A DNA stretch of 64,000 bases from Victivallis sp. Marseille-Q1083. Its GTDB lineage: Bacteria; Verrucomicrobiota; Lentisphaeria; Victivallales; Victivallaceae. The first letter of the stretch is position 1, and each line of letters starts with the position of its first letter. Positions 33,882 through 43,337 of this stretch are shown here, piece by piece. The stretch is taken from the NCBI RefSeq assembly GCF_903645315.1, contig NZ_CAHJXL010000001.1:3007501-3071500 (forward strand). The letters run 5' to 3'. A model generated the notes under the pieces. The model was not told where the DNA came from and searched no databases. It was given only the letters and a program-made list of their open reading frames with translations. A program made the position numbers and the translations under genes.

Positions 33882-34957
33882 GGTTTTTTTCCTGGCTGCC
33901 ATTCGGTACTCTGCCTGGGGACGGCAACGCCGTCTGCCGGTTTTTCCAGCGTGACGAAGGTGCTGTTCCAGTCCATCTCTTCCAGCTTCTCCGTCCGGCA
34001 GCCGCAGCTTTCACCCAATACCAGCTCCGGTTGCAGGATGAGCGGCGTTTCCGGCAGCGGCTTTTTGTTGATTTTCCGCAGCAGCAATTGTCCGGCCTGC
34101 TCGGTCAGGGCGATGGCCGGTTCCAGTACCGTGGTCAGCGTCGGCTGGGTGAACCGGCTGAATGCCAGGCCATTGAAGCCGATCACCGCCGCGTCCTGCG
34201 GGACGGCGATGTTGTTTTCCCGGAAAAGCAGCAGCAATTTGCCGGCGATGTAGTCGTTCGACGTCAGAATGCCGCTGATGCCGTGTCGCCGGACGGCGGC
34301 GGTCAGCGTTTCCGCCGGATGCGGACAGTCGGCCAGGTCGATGACCCGGATGGCCTCTGGCGCGATGCCGGCCTGCAGCATGCCGACTAGTTTACGCCGG
34401 TTGTGGATATGGCCGGCATTGGTGCAGACCAGCGCGAATTGGCGGTGGCCATGCTGCAGCAGGTGCGCGGCGGCGAGCCTGGCGCCGGCTTCGACGTCGA
34501 TGGTCACATCGCTGTTGCCGTCCGGTCCGAATCCTTCGACGACCGGAACTTCCAGCTGACGCCGGTTGAGGCTGTGGCTGACCCACAGCAGCAGGATGCC
34601 GTCGACGCCGCGGGCCAGATATTCATTGACCAGCTCCTGCAGTTCCGACGGCGGCGCCGCGTCATCCAGCGGCGTCAGGTAGAGCCGGTAGCCGAGCGGC
34701 GCGAACAGTTGGTTCAACTGCCAGATGATTTCCGCCCGGACGACGCTGTTGATGAAGACCGCCAGCGTTTTGGTCGCATTGCCGCGCAGTTGCATCGCCG
34801 CGAAATTCCGCTGAAAGCCCAGCCGGTTGGCGACCTCCTTGATCTCGCGGCGTTTGGCGTCGGAAACCCGGCAGTATTCCGCTTCGTTGAGCACTGCCGA
34901 TACCACGACGCGGGAGACGCCGGTGAGTTCGGCAATATCTTTCATCGTCACACTCAT
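33878..34957 (-). CDS. LacI-family transcriptional regulator
   Basis: The 359-residue protein has an N-terminal helix-turn-helix with hinge (MKDIAELTGVSRVVVSAVLN, residues 5-24) and a periplasmic-binding-protein-like sensor (about 62-330; GVDGILLLWVS, ISGILTSNDYIAGKL, VIGFNGLAFSRFTQPTLTTV). It starts in an ATGA overlap with the symporter gene and ends in one with the NamZ remnant, so the three form one transcript. A 20-bp operator at 37143 fits autorepression. The ligand is probably a sugar. Confidence 0.88.
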   Translation of the reverse strand: MSVTMKDIAELTGVSRVVVSAVLNEAEYCRVSDAKRREIKEVANRLGFQRNFAAMQLRGNATKTLAVFINSVVRAEIIWQLNQLFAPLGYRLYLTPLDDAAPPSELQELVNEYLARGVDGILLLWVSHSLNRRQLEVPVVEGFGPDGNSDVTIDVEAGARLAAAHLLQHGHRQFALVCTNAGHIHNRRKLVGMLQAGIAPEAIRVIDLADCPHPAETLTAAVRRHGISGILTSNDYIAGKLLLLFRENNIAVPQDAAVIGFNGLAFSRFTQPTLTTVLEPAIALTEQAGQLLLRKINKKPLPETPLILQPELVLGESCGCRTEKLEEMDWNSTFVTLEKPADGVAVPRQSTEWQPGKKP

Positions 34958-37116
34958 AAGTCAATTTCCTTTGCGGTTTGATTCGCGGGCCAGGCCGTTT
35001 CGGGTTTCGGCGCGTCATTGGCGGTGTGATCCGCTTCCCGCTCCATTCCGGTCGTCGTCGCGATGACCCGGCCGTCGTCGGATGCGTCTTCCGGCCGGTT
35101 CTTCAGGTTCCGGAACAACCGCACCAGGTCCCGGGTGCCGCCGATCGTGAACCAGATCGAGGTGACGATCGCCACCAGAAAGCCCAGCGGTACGTTATAA
35201 TATTTCCACCAGGCGAACCAGGTTTCACTGCTCCAGACCCCGAAGCAACTGTTCCAGACCAGTTGCAGCATGAAAACGGCAAAATTGTACAGTGTCCAGA
35301 GGATCACCGACCAGGCCAGGATCCGGTCGCCGCGGCTGTATTCCGCCGTGATGCCGAGCAGCCGCTCCCGCCAGTCGACGATGCACTCTTTGCAGACGGC
35401 CGGCCAGCTTTTTTCCGCTTCCGGCGGCCGGTGCAGCATGGCGGCCAGGTCGAATTTCCGGTTGGAAATCAGCGACCCGGCCACGTAGCAGACGATGCAC
35501 AGGATGACGCCGATCATCGACATTTCCACCGCGGTGACCGGGAAGCGTTCCGGGGTGATCTCCCAGTTGACGATCGGCAGCGTTCGGCTGATGGTCTGGA
35601 GGATTTCGCCGCCTCTGGCCAGGAGGTCCGGATAATTTTCATTCAGGAACGGATAGATCGAACTGTGCCAGCAGGTCTGCGTCCAGAAAATGAGGCCGCC
35701 GGTGACCACGCTGCAGATCATCGCCGCCCAGGCGCCGGAGGTCGAACCGCGCCGCCAGTAAAGGCCGCCGATGATCACCGCGCCGCTGGCACCGGTGTAA
35801 AAAGCGCCGGACAGGGCGAAGAACATGATCAGGAAGGTCACCTGGCTGAAATAGAAACTGAAGAACCAGGCGAAAATCGCCACGCCGGTGATCGACAGGC
35901 GCAGCAGCCGCAGTTGGGTTTCCGGTTTGAACGGCTTCCGGCGGAACGGCAGGACGACATCCTGGATGAAGATGCTGCCCCAACTGTGCAGATAGGTCGT
36001 ATCGGTGCTGAGCATCAGGAAGATCATCAGCGCGCAAAACGTTCCGGAAATGCCGACCGGCAGAAGGTGCCGCAATACCACCGGCACCAGCATCTGCTGC
36101 CGGATCGTGTTGGTGACCGCCTGGTCCGGGAACTGGATGCGGTCGGTCAACTCCTGCTGAACAGCTGCTGCGCCGGAGGCGAATTCCGGATTGTTCATAT
36201 AAGTATAGGCGCCGATCGCCAGCAGCAGCACGACCAGTCCGAGGAAACCGCCGCGCCAGGCGCCGAGGACGCCGCCCATCTTCTGCTCGTGCGGCGAGGC
36301 GCCGGCGCAGTTGTACCCCTGGTTGCCCTGCCAGCTCATCCGGTAATAAACCAGCGAAAACAGGCCGATCAGGACGTACAGCACGTTGAATTCGGTCAGT
36401 TTCGCCGTATCGTACGGATTGATGAACGATTCGCCCGGGCCGCGCGACAGCATCGCGGTTTCGAACTGGTCGAACGAGAACAGATAAAAGATGACGGCCG
36501 CCAGCACCGTGAAGCCGATGTAGCAGAAGATGCCCTGCACGCAATCGGTGACCATCGTCGTCAGTTGGCCGCCGAACAGGACGATCAGCAGAGCCAGGCC
36601 GAGGAAGAGCGCCATCACCGTGCCGAACGTGGAGAAGGAAATGCCGAACAGCGTGAACTCGAGCGGCCAGCCGCAGTAGTAGATCAGAAACCGGCCGCCG
36701 ACGGCCGGGAAGATCGCGTAATTGATCACCCCGCACAGAAACGCCACCAGCCCGGCGAAAATCCGGAAGGACTTCGAATAACGCAATTCGAACAGTTGCG
36801 ACATCGTCATCACCCGCGTCTCCCGGTAGCGGTAGGCGACGAAACCGGTCAGGGTCATCATCAGCGTCACCAGCACACCGAAACTGGCCCAGAAGTTGAT
36901 CGCCCAGCCGGATTGGTAATACATTTCGAAAGCGGCGATCACCAGCACCAGCCCGGTTCCGGCCGTTCCGTCGGAAACCGCCAGCAGGTAGCGTCCGGCC
37001 ACCCGGCCGGCCGACAGGAAGTCGGCGACGCTTTTGACATATCGCTTGGTCAGGCCGGCGATCGCCAGCAGGACCAGCAACGGGACCAGGACGATGGCGT
37101 AATCGGTGATGCTCAT
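34954..37116 (-). CDS. Sodium:solute symporter (SSS family)
   Basis: The 720-residue inner-membrane protein has about fourteen membrane segments. Features of the SSS family include the LSAGRVAGRYLLAVSDGTAG segment in helix 1, GGQLTTMVTDCVQG in helix 5 and the YTGASGAVIIGGLYWRRGS region. The start at 37116 (MSITDYAIV) is preferred over 37134 because the first helix begins there. It is likely to import a sugar or uronic acid released by the nearby secreted enzymes; substrate unknown. It is the first gene of the operon with the LacI regulator. Confidence 0.85.
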   Translation of the reverse strand: MSITDYAIVLVPLLVLLAIAGLTKRYVKSVADFLSAGRVAGRYLLAVSDGTAGTGLVLVIAAFEMYYQSGWAINFWASFGVLVTLMMTLTGFVAYRYRETRVMTMSQLFELRYSKSFRIFAGLVAFLCGVINYAIFPAVGGRFLIYYCGWPLEFTLFGISFSTFGTVMALFLGLALLIVLFGGQLTTMVTDCVQGIFCYIGFTVLAAVIFYLFSFDQFETAMLSRGPGESFINPYDTAKLTEFNVLYVLIGLFSLVYYRMSWQGNQGYNCAGASPHEQKMGGVLGAWRGGFLGLVVLLLAIGAYTYMNNPEFASGAAAVQQELTDRIQFPDQAVTNTIRQQMLVPVVLRHLLPVGISGTFCALMIFLMLSTDTTYLHSWGSIFIQDVVLPFRRKPFKPETQLRLLRLSITGVAIFAWFFSFYFSQVTFLIMFFALSGAFYTGASGAVIIGGLYWRRGSTSGAWAAMICSVVTGGLIFWTQTCWHSSIYPFLNENYPDLLARGGEILQTISRTLPIVNWEITPERFPVTAVEMSMIGVILCIVCYVAGSLISNRKFDLAAMLHRPPEAEKSWPAVCKECIVDWRERLLGITAEYSRGDRILAWSVILWTLYNFAVFMLQLVWNSCFGVWSSETWFAWWKYYNVPLGFLVAIVTSIWFTIGGTRDLVRLFRNLKNRPEDASDDGRVIATTTGMEREADHTANDAPKPETAWPANQTAKEIDL

Positions 37117-37142
37117 TTCAATCTTTCTTGGCAAATTTTTTT

Positions 37143-37194
37143 TGATTTACTCGTGTTAATCATAAAGTATAGCAAATTTACGACCAAAAAGCAA
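37143..37194 (-). promoter_or_regulatory. Promoter with LacI-type operator for the symporter operon
   Basis: On the minus strand TTGCTT (37189-37194), a 17-base spacer and TATACT (37166-37171, with TTTGC before it). Just downstream, TGATTTACTCGTGTTAATCA (37143-37162) matches its own reverse complement at 16 of 20 positions around a central CG, as in LacI-family operators, and covers the start of transcription. Confidence 0.75.
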
Positions 37195-37239
37195 TCCCCC
37201 GGAATCAAAAAAATGCTTTTTCTTTGAAATTTTTCCAAT

Positions 37240-37939
37240 TCGGATGGCGGCGGGCGCTTTTTTGCCGGGAAGCTATGAATAAATTGTTAATATCTTGTCA
37301 TCAAGTTGTCAATTGGCCGGTTATGGGTTGCGGCCTGGAGAGGATTTTTTTATTTAATTTGTTTATTGCATGATAGTTATCATAATGATAGGATACGGTT
37401 TTTAATAGTTAAAAAGCTCGAAACGGGATTTGAAATGGATTTCCCTTTGTCAAGTCCCTTTCGTTAAAAAATCGTTGGAAAATTTTCCAAAAACCAGCCG
37501 CTTCCGATTTGCTTTGTTGACTTCCCGCCGCTAAATTGAATAGAGTTGCACCACTGGAAAAAGCCTCGGGGGGCTGTTAATAACTTGTGGGCAAAGTTGG
37601 AAATACTGTTGACAGTTTTCATAAGTTTTTAAATTCAGCAGAATTTGCGGTATTTACGTGAAAACTTGTCGAAAGTTGCGTATTGGAAAGTGAAACCGCA
37701 GTGGATCCGTGGGGATTTTGAGCTTAATTTTCCCTCGAATCCGTTGCGGAAGGCAAGCCGGATCGATTGTCATGTATATGGCGGCAGTTGAACAATTTAT
37801 CGGCTTGGCGGCTGGAAAGGCGGGGCATTTCCTTCCGGCGGCTCGCTGTCAGCAGCCTGTTAATAACTTTTCAATAACCTTGAATGGATGAAATGAGAAA
37901 CTAGATATAAACCGTGTAAAGTTAAAGGGAAACAACACC
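37240..37939. other. Long AT-rich non-coding stretch before dnaA: possible origin of replication
   Basis: No gene is supported here. TGTTAATA(A/T)CTT occurs three times: 37285-37296, 37575-37586 and 37858-37869, the middle copy followed by GTGG, which makes a partial DnaA-box-like match. The stretch is AT-rich with runs that could unwind, and dnaA follows directly. A palindrome (TATCATAATGATA, about 37379-37391) is also present. Consensus DnaA boxes (TTATCCACA) were not found, so the origin call rests mainly on position. Confidence 0.4.
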
Positions 37940-39301
37940 ATGCAATCGGATCACTCATCGGCGGCCAGAGTCTGGACGTGTGTCGCCGACCGGTTGAAAA
38001 CACAGATGCAGGAATCGACTTTTCAGCAATGGTTCGCCAATATCGTGCCGCTGAAGGTGGAGGACGCCACGCTCGTGCTGGGCGTGGCGGATGACTTCTT
38101 CGCCGACTGGCTGCGCGATATGTATGACGAGGTATTGATCGCCGCGCTGACCGCCATCGACGGGGTGACGTATCAATATCGCTTTGAAGTCGGATATCTG
38201 CCGGAAGTGCTGGAAAAGGAGCCGGAAGCGGCCGTTCCGGAGCCGGCCGCGCCGCCGCCGGAAGCCCGGGGCCGCCAGGCGGGCAAGACCATCGCCAACC
38301 GCCACACCTTCGAAAATTTCGTGGTCGGCGAAGAAAACCGTTATGCGTTTGCGGCCGCCCATACCGCTGCCGAAAATCCCGGCGTCTACAATCCGCTGTA
38401 TATTTACGGCGGCACCGGAATCGGCAAGACCCATCTGTTGCAGGCGGTGGCGACCGAATACCTCAACCGCAACCCGCGGGGGGTGGTCCGTTACGCCACC
38501 TGCGAGGAGATTCTCAACAGCTATGTGGAATCGTTGCAGAAAAATACCCAGGCCGAATTCCGCGCTTCGGTGCGCGAAGTGGATATGCTGCTGGTCGACG
38601 ACGTTCATATGCTGGCCAACAAGCCGCAGTTGCAGCAGCAGTTTTTCGACACTTTCAACACGCTGTATCACCGGAATCGCCAGATTATTCTGACCAGTGA
38701 CAAGCAGCCGTGCGAAATCAAAGGGCTGGAGGAACGCCTGGTGTCGCGTTTCGAATCGGGCGTGACCACCGAAATTTCGCCGCCGGGTTTCGAAACCCGG
38801 CTGGCGATTCTCAAATTGACCCAGCAGGAGCACCTGATCAAGCTCGATGAGTCCATCCTGCAATTCATCGCCTCCAACATCTCCTCCAGCGTCCGCCGGC
38901 TGAAAGGCGCATTGCTGCGGCTGGTGGCCTTTGCCTCGGCGATGTCGACGACGATCACGATGAACCGCGCCGAGGAGCTGCTGCACAGCCTGATCGAGGA
39001 GGAGAACGCGTCGAAGCTGATTTCCATCGAGGTGATCCAGCGCAAAGTGGCCGAGCATTTCGATATCCGGCTCAACGACATTCTCAGTGCCAAGCGGCCG
39101 CGGAATATTGCCGAGCCGCGCATGGTGGCGATGTATCTGTGCCGCCGGCTGACCTCCTACTCCTTCCCGGAAATCGGCGCCGCCTTCGGCAAAAATCACG
39201 CGACGGTGATGAACGCGATGAAAAAAGTGCCGGAGTTGTGCGACCGCAGTGAGGGCATGCGGCGTTCGGTCGCCTTGATTGAGCGCCAGTTGCGCAGTTA
39301 A
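37940..39301 (+). CDS. dnaA: Chromosomal replication initiator protein DnaA
   Basis: DnaA binds the origin and opens it. The 453-residue protein has domain I (about 10-80), a short Pro/Glu-rich linker, the AAA+ domain (Walker A GGTGIGKTHLLQA near residue 156, Walker B LLVDDVHML near residue 216), and domain IV with the DNA-binding signature GAAFGKNHATVMNAMKKV near residue 415. Length is normal. AAAGGGA precedes the ATG. dnaN, recF and gyrB do not follow, so the usual origin gene order is absent. A terminator lies 75 bases after the stop. Confidence 0.95.
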   Translation: MQSDHSSAARVWTCVADRLKTQMQESTFQQWFANIVPLKVEDATLVLGVADDFFADWLRDMYDEVLIAALTAIDGVTYQYRFEVGYLPEVLEKEPEAAVPEPAAPPPEARGRQAGKTIANRHTFENFVVGEENRYAFAAAHTAAENPGVYNPLYIYGGTGIGKTHLLQAVATEYLNRNPRGVVRYATCEEILNSYVESLQKNTQAEFRASVREVDMLLVDDVHMLANKPQLQQQFFDTFNTLYHRNRQIILTSDKQPCEIKGLEERLVSRFESGVTTEISPPGFETRLAILKLTQQEHLIKLDESILQFIASNISSSVRRLKGALLRLVAFASAMSTTITMNRAEELLHSLIEEENASKLISIEVIQRKVAEHFDIRLNDILSAKRPRNIAEPRMVAMYLCRRLTSYSFPEIGAAFGKNHATVMNAMKKVPELCDRSEGMRRSVALIERQLRS

Positions 39302-39376
39302 GCTGCCGTTTCTGCATGGCGGTTGCCGGCCGGTTGTGTGGTTCGGAAGAGCGGGGCGGCCGGGCGACTGAAGCGC

Positions 39377-39426
39377 GCGAGAAGAAAAGAACCGGTCTGG
39401 AAAAGGTCTTTTCTTCTCGCTTGTTG
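39377..39426 (+). terminator. Terminator after dnaA
   Basis: GCGAGAAGAAAAGA (39377-39390) and its exact complement TCTTTTCTTCTCGC (39407-39420) form a 14-bp stem, followed by TTGTTGTTT. Confidence 0.7.
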
Positions 39427-39461
39427 TTTGGAGTTGTGAAACAACGAATTGAGAGCAAAAC

Positions 39462-40529
39462 ATGAGCGTTTCCCCCGATGTCAGCATTATTGTTCCGGTT
39501 TACAATTCGGCCGCCGGTCTGGCTGCGGCGCTCGATTCGCTGCTCGGCCAGAGTTTGCCGTCGACTGAATTGATCGTCGTCAACGACGGTTCCACCGACG
39601 ATTCCACGTCGATTTGCCGGGAATATGCCCGGCGATACCCCGGTTGGCTCAAATTGATCGAGCAATCCAATGGCGGAGTCGGCGCCGCCCGCAATGCCGG
39701 CCTGGCCGTCGCCGCCGGCGACTGGATTTACTTTGCCGATTCCGACGACATCGCCGAACCGGAGGTGTGCGCGGTCCTGCTGGCTCTGGCTGTCGACAAT
39801 CATGCCGAAATGAGCTGTTGCGCCCTGCAGTGCGATTCGTCCGAACGGGAAGACATCCGTACCAATCTGCCCGGCAGCGGGGACGAGGTGCTGGAAATCG
39901 AGGCGATCCGTTCCCGTTACCTCCGGCCGCTGTTGCGCCTGAATTGGAGTGATGGCGCCGTGAGAGGATATTGTCCGATTTCGCTGTTCCGGCGTGAGGT
40001 GATCGAACGGCACGGTCTGCGTTTTACGCCCGGCATGACTTTTGCCGAGGACGAGGCGTTCATTCTGCGTTATCTGCCGTATGTCACCCGGCTGGCGTTG
40101 ACCAGCCGGGTGCTTTACCATTACCGGCTGTCCGAAAACTCGGCTTGCGCCCGGATTTTCAGAAAACGTGCCGCCGCCTTCCATGAGCTGGAGCGCAACT
40201 GGTTCCTGGCCTGGGATAATCGGCTGCGGGTTTATCGGGAACACCGCCTGGCGCAGTTTTTCCCGGAGGCCGGAGCGGCGCTGCTGATCAACACTCTTTA
40301 TCACCGGTCGCAGTGGGTGCTGTCCGATTCGCGGTTGTCGGCACCGGAGCGGAAGCGTGAACTTGACCGGGTGCTTGCCGCGTTCCGGGCGGCGGCCGGG
40401 GACCGGGAGTTCTGGCGGCGGGGAAAATTGTCACGGGCCCAGCAGGGGTTCAAGTGGATGCTGTCGGCCGGCCGGCCGGGGATCGGTTTGTTCTGCCGGT
40501 TGGCGCGCTGGCGGAAAATGTCGGCGTGA
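39462..40529 (+). CDS. Family 2 glycosyltransferase
   Basis: The 355-residue protein has the GT2 core at residues 5-115: VSIIVPVYNSA, IVVNDGSTDDS and YFADSDDI, which carry the nucleotide-sugar and metal-binding aspartates. It lacks a signal peptide and probably works at the inner face of the membrane, adding a sugar to a surface glycan. A terminator follows at 40534. Together with the two GT2 and flippase genes downstream it suggests capsule or lipopolysaccharide synthesis. The sugar is unknown. Confidence 0.85.
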   Translation: MSVSPDVSIIVPVYNSAAGLAAALDSLLGQSLPSTELIVVNDGSTDDSTSICREYARRYPGWLKLIEQSNGGVGAARNAGLAVAAGDWIYFADSDDIAEPEVCAVLLALAVDNHAEMSCCALQCDSSEREDIRTNLPGSGDEVLEIEAIRSRYLRPLLRLNWSDGAVRGYCPISLFRREVIERHGLRFTPGMTFAEDEAFILRYLPYVTRLALTSRVLYHYRLSENSACARIFRKRAAAFHELERNWFLAWDNRLRVYREHRLAQFFPEAGAALLINTLYHRSQWVLSDSRLSAPERKRELDRVLAAFRAAAGDREFWRRGKLSRAQQGFKWMLSAGRPGIGLFCRLARWRKMSA

Positions 40530-40533
40530 TTTT

Positions 40534-40566
40534 CCGGCGGAAACGGAACCCGCCGGCTTGTTTTTT
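40534..40566 (+). terminator. Rho-independent terminator
   Basis: CCGGCGG (40534-40540) pairs with CCGCCGG (40550-40556), followed by TTGTTTTTT. It separates the first GT2 gene from the next three. Confidence 0.65.
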
Positions 40567-40668
40567 GGGGCGGGACCATGTAATGTAAAAGGTTGGAGTA
40601 ACGTATGCCTTGCCGGAAAACGCGATTGGGGAGCCGGCGGACAGGAACAAAGAGTGGAAGAAGGGGTG

Positions 40669-41784
40669 ATGAAGATTCCTTTTACGATTGTGGTGCCGGC
40701 CTGCAACGTTGCCGGCTATGCCGCCGAAATGATCGCTTCAGTCAAAGCGCAGACCTTTCCGGAATTTGAAGCGATCATCGTCAACGAGGAGAGCAAGGAC
40801 GGTACCCGGCAGGTCCTGCATGAGGCGATCGCCGGAGACGGGCGGTTTGAGTTGGTGACGCTGCCGCGCTCCGGGTCGGCCTCGGTCAGCCGGAATTACG
40901 GCATCGACCACGCCGGCGGGGAATATATTGTTTTTCTGGATGGCGACGACTGGCTGGAGCCGGAGGCGCTGGCGCGGTTCGACCGGCTCATTCGCGAGGC
41001 GGATCATCCGGACATCGTCATGGCGGCGGTTCGCTGCTGGTATTGCCGGGCGGATGGCGTGTGGGAGCCGCGCGAATGTCTGGGCTTGGGCCGGGAAGGG
41101 GAGCGCTTCGCCTCCGGCGTCGACGCGATGCTGGCGGACGGCAAGCTCGAACATTGGATTCCGGGCAGTTGGCTGAACATTTTCCGGACCGGTCTGTTGC
41201 GGGAGAACCGGCTGTACCAGGTGCCGGGTCGCATGCACCAGGATGATGAATGGACTTACCGGGTGTTCCTGGTGGCCGGCAAGACGGCGGCGACCGAGTA
41301 TTCCCATTACAATTACCGCTGCAATGAACAATCCATCACCAATACCCAGAGCCGGAAATCGATTGCTGACCGGGCCGCCAATGCGGAGTCCGTTTTGCAG
41401 TATTGGCGGACGCATGACATTCCGGCGCGGATCAAACGGCCGCTGGCCGATTATTATTGCAAAAATTTTCTGCACCACAGCTTCTTCACGCGTTCCCGCC
41501 TCGGCAGGCTCAATCCCAATCGGCCGTCCTGCGCCGAGCGCCGTGAGATGTTTCGGCGGTGTTTCGGGCCGTCCGAACGGTTTGCCGCCTACTTAGCGGT
41601 TGCCCGCGCGGCGAAAAGGTCCGAACGGCTGATGATCCCGGTGATGCGCCTGGCCCGTTGCCGGTATGGTTTCAAACCGGCGGAACTGTTTTTTAACTTC
41701 ATCTATTATCCGGCGATTTTTGTCTTCTGGCGGAAATTGAAAAATGCCGGTTGGCTTCACCGCAAGGCGCCGGACGCAAAATGA
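40669..41784 (+). CDS. Family 2 glycosyltransferase
   Basis: The 371-residue protein has FTIVVPACNVAGYA, IIVNEESKDGT and IVFLDGDDWLEP, the GT2 signatures, in its first 110 residues. The second half is Arg-rich and may bind the membrane. The start at 40669 sits after AAGGGG and is the point where the family begins; the frame is open from 40357. Its stop overlaps the flippase start (ATGA), so the two are coupled. Sugar unknown. Confidence 0.85.
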   Translation: MKIPFTIVVPACNVAGYAAEMIASVKAQTFPEFEAIIVNEESKDGTRQVLHEAIAGDGRFELVTLPRSGSASVSRNYGIDHAGGEYIVFLDGDDWLEPEALARFDRLIREADHPDIVMAAVRCWYCRADGVWEPRECLGLGREGERFASGVDAMLADGKLEHWIPGSWLNIFRTGLLRENRLYQVPGRMHQDDEWTYRVFLVAGKTAATEYSHYNYRCNEQSITNTQSRKSIADRAANAESVLQYWRTHDIPARIKRPLADYYCKNFLHHSFFTRSRLGRLNPNRPSCAERREMFRRCFGPSERFAAYLAVARAAKRSERLMIPVMRLARCRYGFKPAELFFNFIYYPAIFVFWRKLKNAGWLHRKAPDAK

Positions 41785-43337
41785 TAAAAATTCCGATCGT
41801 TAAAAATACGCTGACCAATTATCTTTCGATGGGCGTGAAGCTGCTGCAGGGGGTTCTCGTCACCCGCTGGCTGATCGCTTATCTGGGTGAAGAATATTAT
41901 GGCCTGTGGGCATTGCTGTGGTCCTTTTTCTGCTATTCGCTGCTGTTGGATTTCGGGTTCGGCGTCACGGCCCAGAAATACACCTCCATCGGCATTTTTC
42001 AACAGGATTTGAAACGGTACAACCGGATTATCTCGACGATTTTCTCCTTTCATGCGGTGATGTCGCTGATCATTCTGGCCTGTACGGTGGCCGCCTCATT
42101 TTTCGTCGTCACGCTGTTCCATCTGGACGACACGCCGGCGGAACGGATCGAATACTGCCGCCGCTGCTTCCTGCTGTTCGGTATCGGTTCCGCGCTGATT
42201 TTCCCTTCCGGCATCTTTCCGGAAATCATGGTCGGGCTGCATAAAATTTATCAGCGCAACTATGTGATTATCGTTTCCAAGCTGCTGGAATTGGCCGGAT
42301 TGCTGCTGGTGTTTGCCTGCAAAGGGGAATTGCTGCTGCTGATCTCCTTCACGCTGGTGCTCAATCTACTGACCAACCTCGCCATGCTGTTTTACATCCG
42401 TCCGGCCATTCCCGGTTTCCGGCTGCGCCTGTGGATCAGCCGGGAGGTGTTTCGGGAAATTTTCCAATTCAGCGGTTTTGTCTACCTCTGTTCGGTGGCC
42501 AGGCTGTTATGGGGGCGGGTCAGTCCGCTGCTGATCAGTATTTTCTGCGGTCTGCAGGAGGTCGGCTTTTTCCAGATCGGCAGCCGGCTGCCGAATTTGA
42601 TGAATCAGTTGACCGGCCCCTATCAGGAGAATATCACGCCGATTTCCGCCTCGTTTTACGCGCAGGGCAAACACCGGGCACTGTCGAGAATCCTGGTCAA
42701 TTCGATGCGCTGGAACAGTTTTCTGTCTTCCGGCATGATGGTGGGAATCTTCGTTTTCGCCGCCGAATTGATCCGTTTTCTATTCAAGGTTGATCAACCG
42801 CTGGTACTGGCCATCTGCCAACTGATGGTCGTCTCGCTTTATATCGGTTTGCTGTTTCGCAGCATTCCGGAGCGTTTCCTGCTGATGGCCGAAAAACATA
42901 AGCTACTCTCCTGGATCACCATTTGGGAGTCGGTCGCCAATTTCGCCGCCTGCATCGTGCTGTTGCAGTTCTTCAACATCACCTGCGTGGTCTGGGCGGC
43001 GCTGATCATCAAGGTATTCACCACGGTCTTTTTTATCGCGCCGCCGATGCTTCGTTACCTGAAAATCGGCGTTTGGAAATTGCTCTATGAAATTTGCTTC
43101 CGACAGTTGGCAGCGGCGCTGCCGCTGGTGGGGATTGCTCTGCTGCTCGAAACATTCGCGGCCGGCTCACTGTCGGATTTCTGGCTTCTAGTGATCGGCG
43201 GCAGTTCCGGCGGCCTGGCCTATGTGGGATGTTCCTACTGGTGGGTGCTTTCCGCCGATGAAAAGCGGTTTTTCCGGCGCAAATACCTGACGCGCTGGCG
43301 GCAGATTTGGCGGCAGTGGAAAGGCGGCCGCCGATGA
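41781..43337 (+). CDS. Polysaccharide flippase (Wzx/MATE-like, oligosaccharide exporter family)
   Basis: The 518-residue inner-membrane protein has about fourteen membrane segments and begins IVKNTLTNYLSMGVKLLQG, the usual start of Wzx-type flippases that move lipid-linked glycans across the membrane. GLWALLWSFFCYSLLLDFGF is also typical. The start at 41781 is given by the ATGA overlap with the GT gene, and the stop overlaps the next GT gene likewise. The C-terminus is strongly basic (RRKYLTRWRQIWRQWKGGRR). Confidence 0.82.
   Translation: MIKIPIVKNTLTNYLSMGVKLLQGVLVTRWLIAYLGEEYYGLWALLWSFFCYSLLLDFGFGVTAQKYTSIGIFQQDLKRYNRIISTIFSFHAVMSLIILACTVAASFFVVTLFHLDDTPAERIEYCRRCFLLFGIGSALIFPSGIFPEIMVGLHKIYQRNYVIIVSKLLELAGLLLVFACKGELLLLISFTLVLNLLTNLAMLFYIRPAIPGFRLRLWISREVFREIFQFSGFVYLCSVARLLWGRVSPLLISIFCGLQEVGFFQIGSRLPNLMNQLTGPYQENITPISASFYAQGKHRALSRILVNSMRWNSFLSSGMMVGIFVFAAELIRFLFKVDQPLVLAICQLMVVSLYIGLLFRSIPERFLLMAEKHKLLSWITIWESVANFAACIVLLQFFNITCVVWAALIIKVFTTVFFIAPPMLRYLKIGVWKLLYEICFRQLAAALPLVGIALLLETFAAGSLSDFWLLVIGGSSGGLAYVGCSYWWVLSADEKRFFRRKYLTRWRQIWRQWKGGRR

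Noticed and set aside
30100-37227. Very long open frames opposite the secreted-protein and symporter genes (637 and 749 codons)
   Set aside because: They are antisense to genes with clear families, are rich in Arg/Gln/Gly/Asp/His from GC-rich complementary codons, and have no motifs or ribosome sites.
37370-37395. Fur-box-like sequence (ATGATAGTTATCATAATGATA)
   Set aside because: The palindrome is short and matches the Fur consensus only partly, and no iron gene is nearby.
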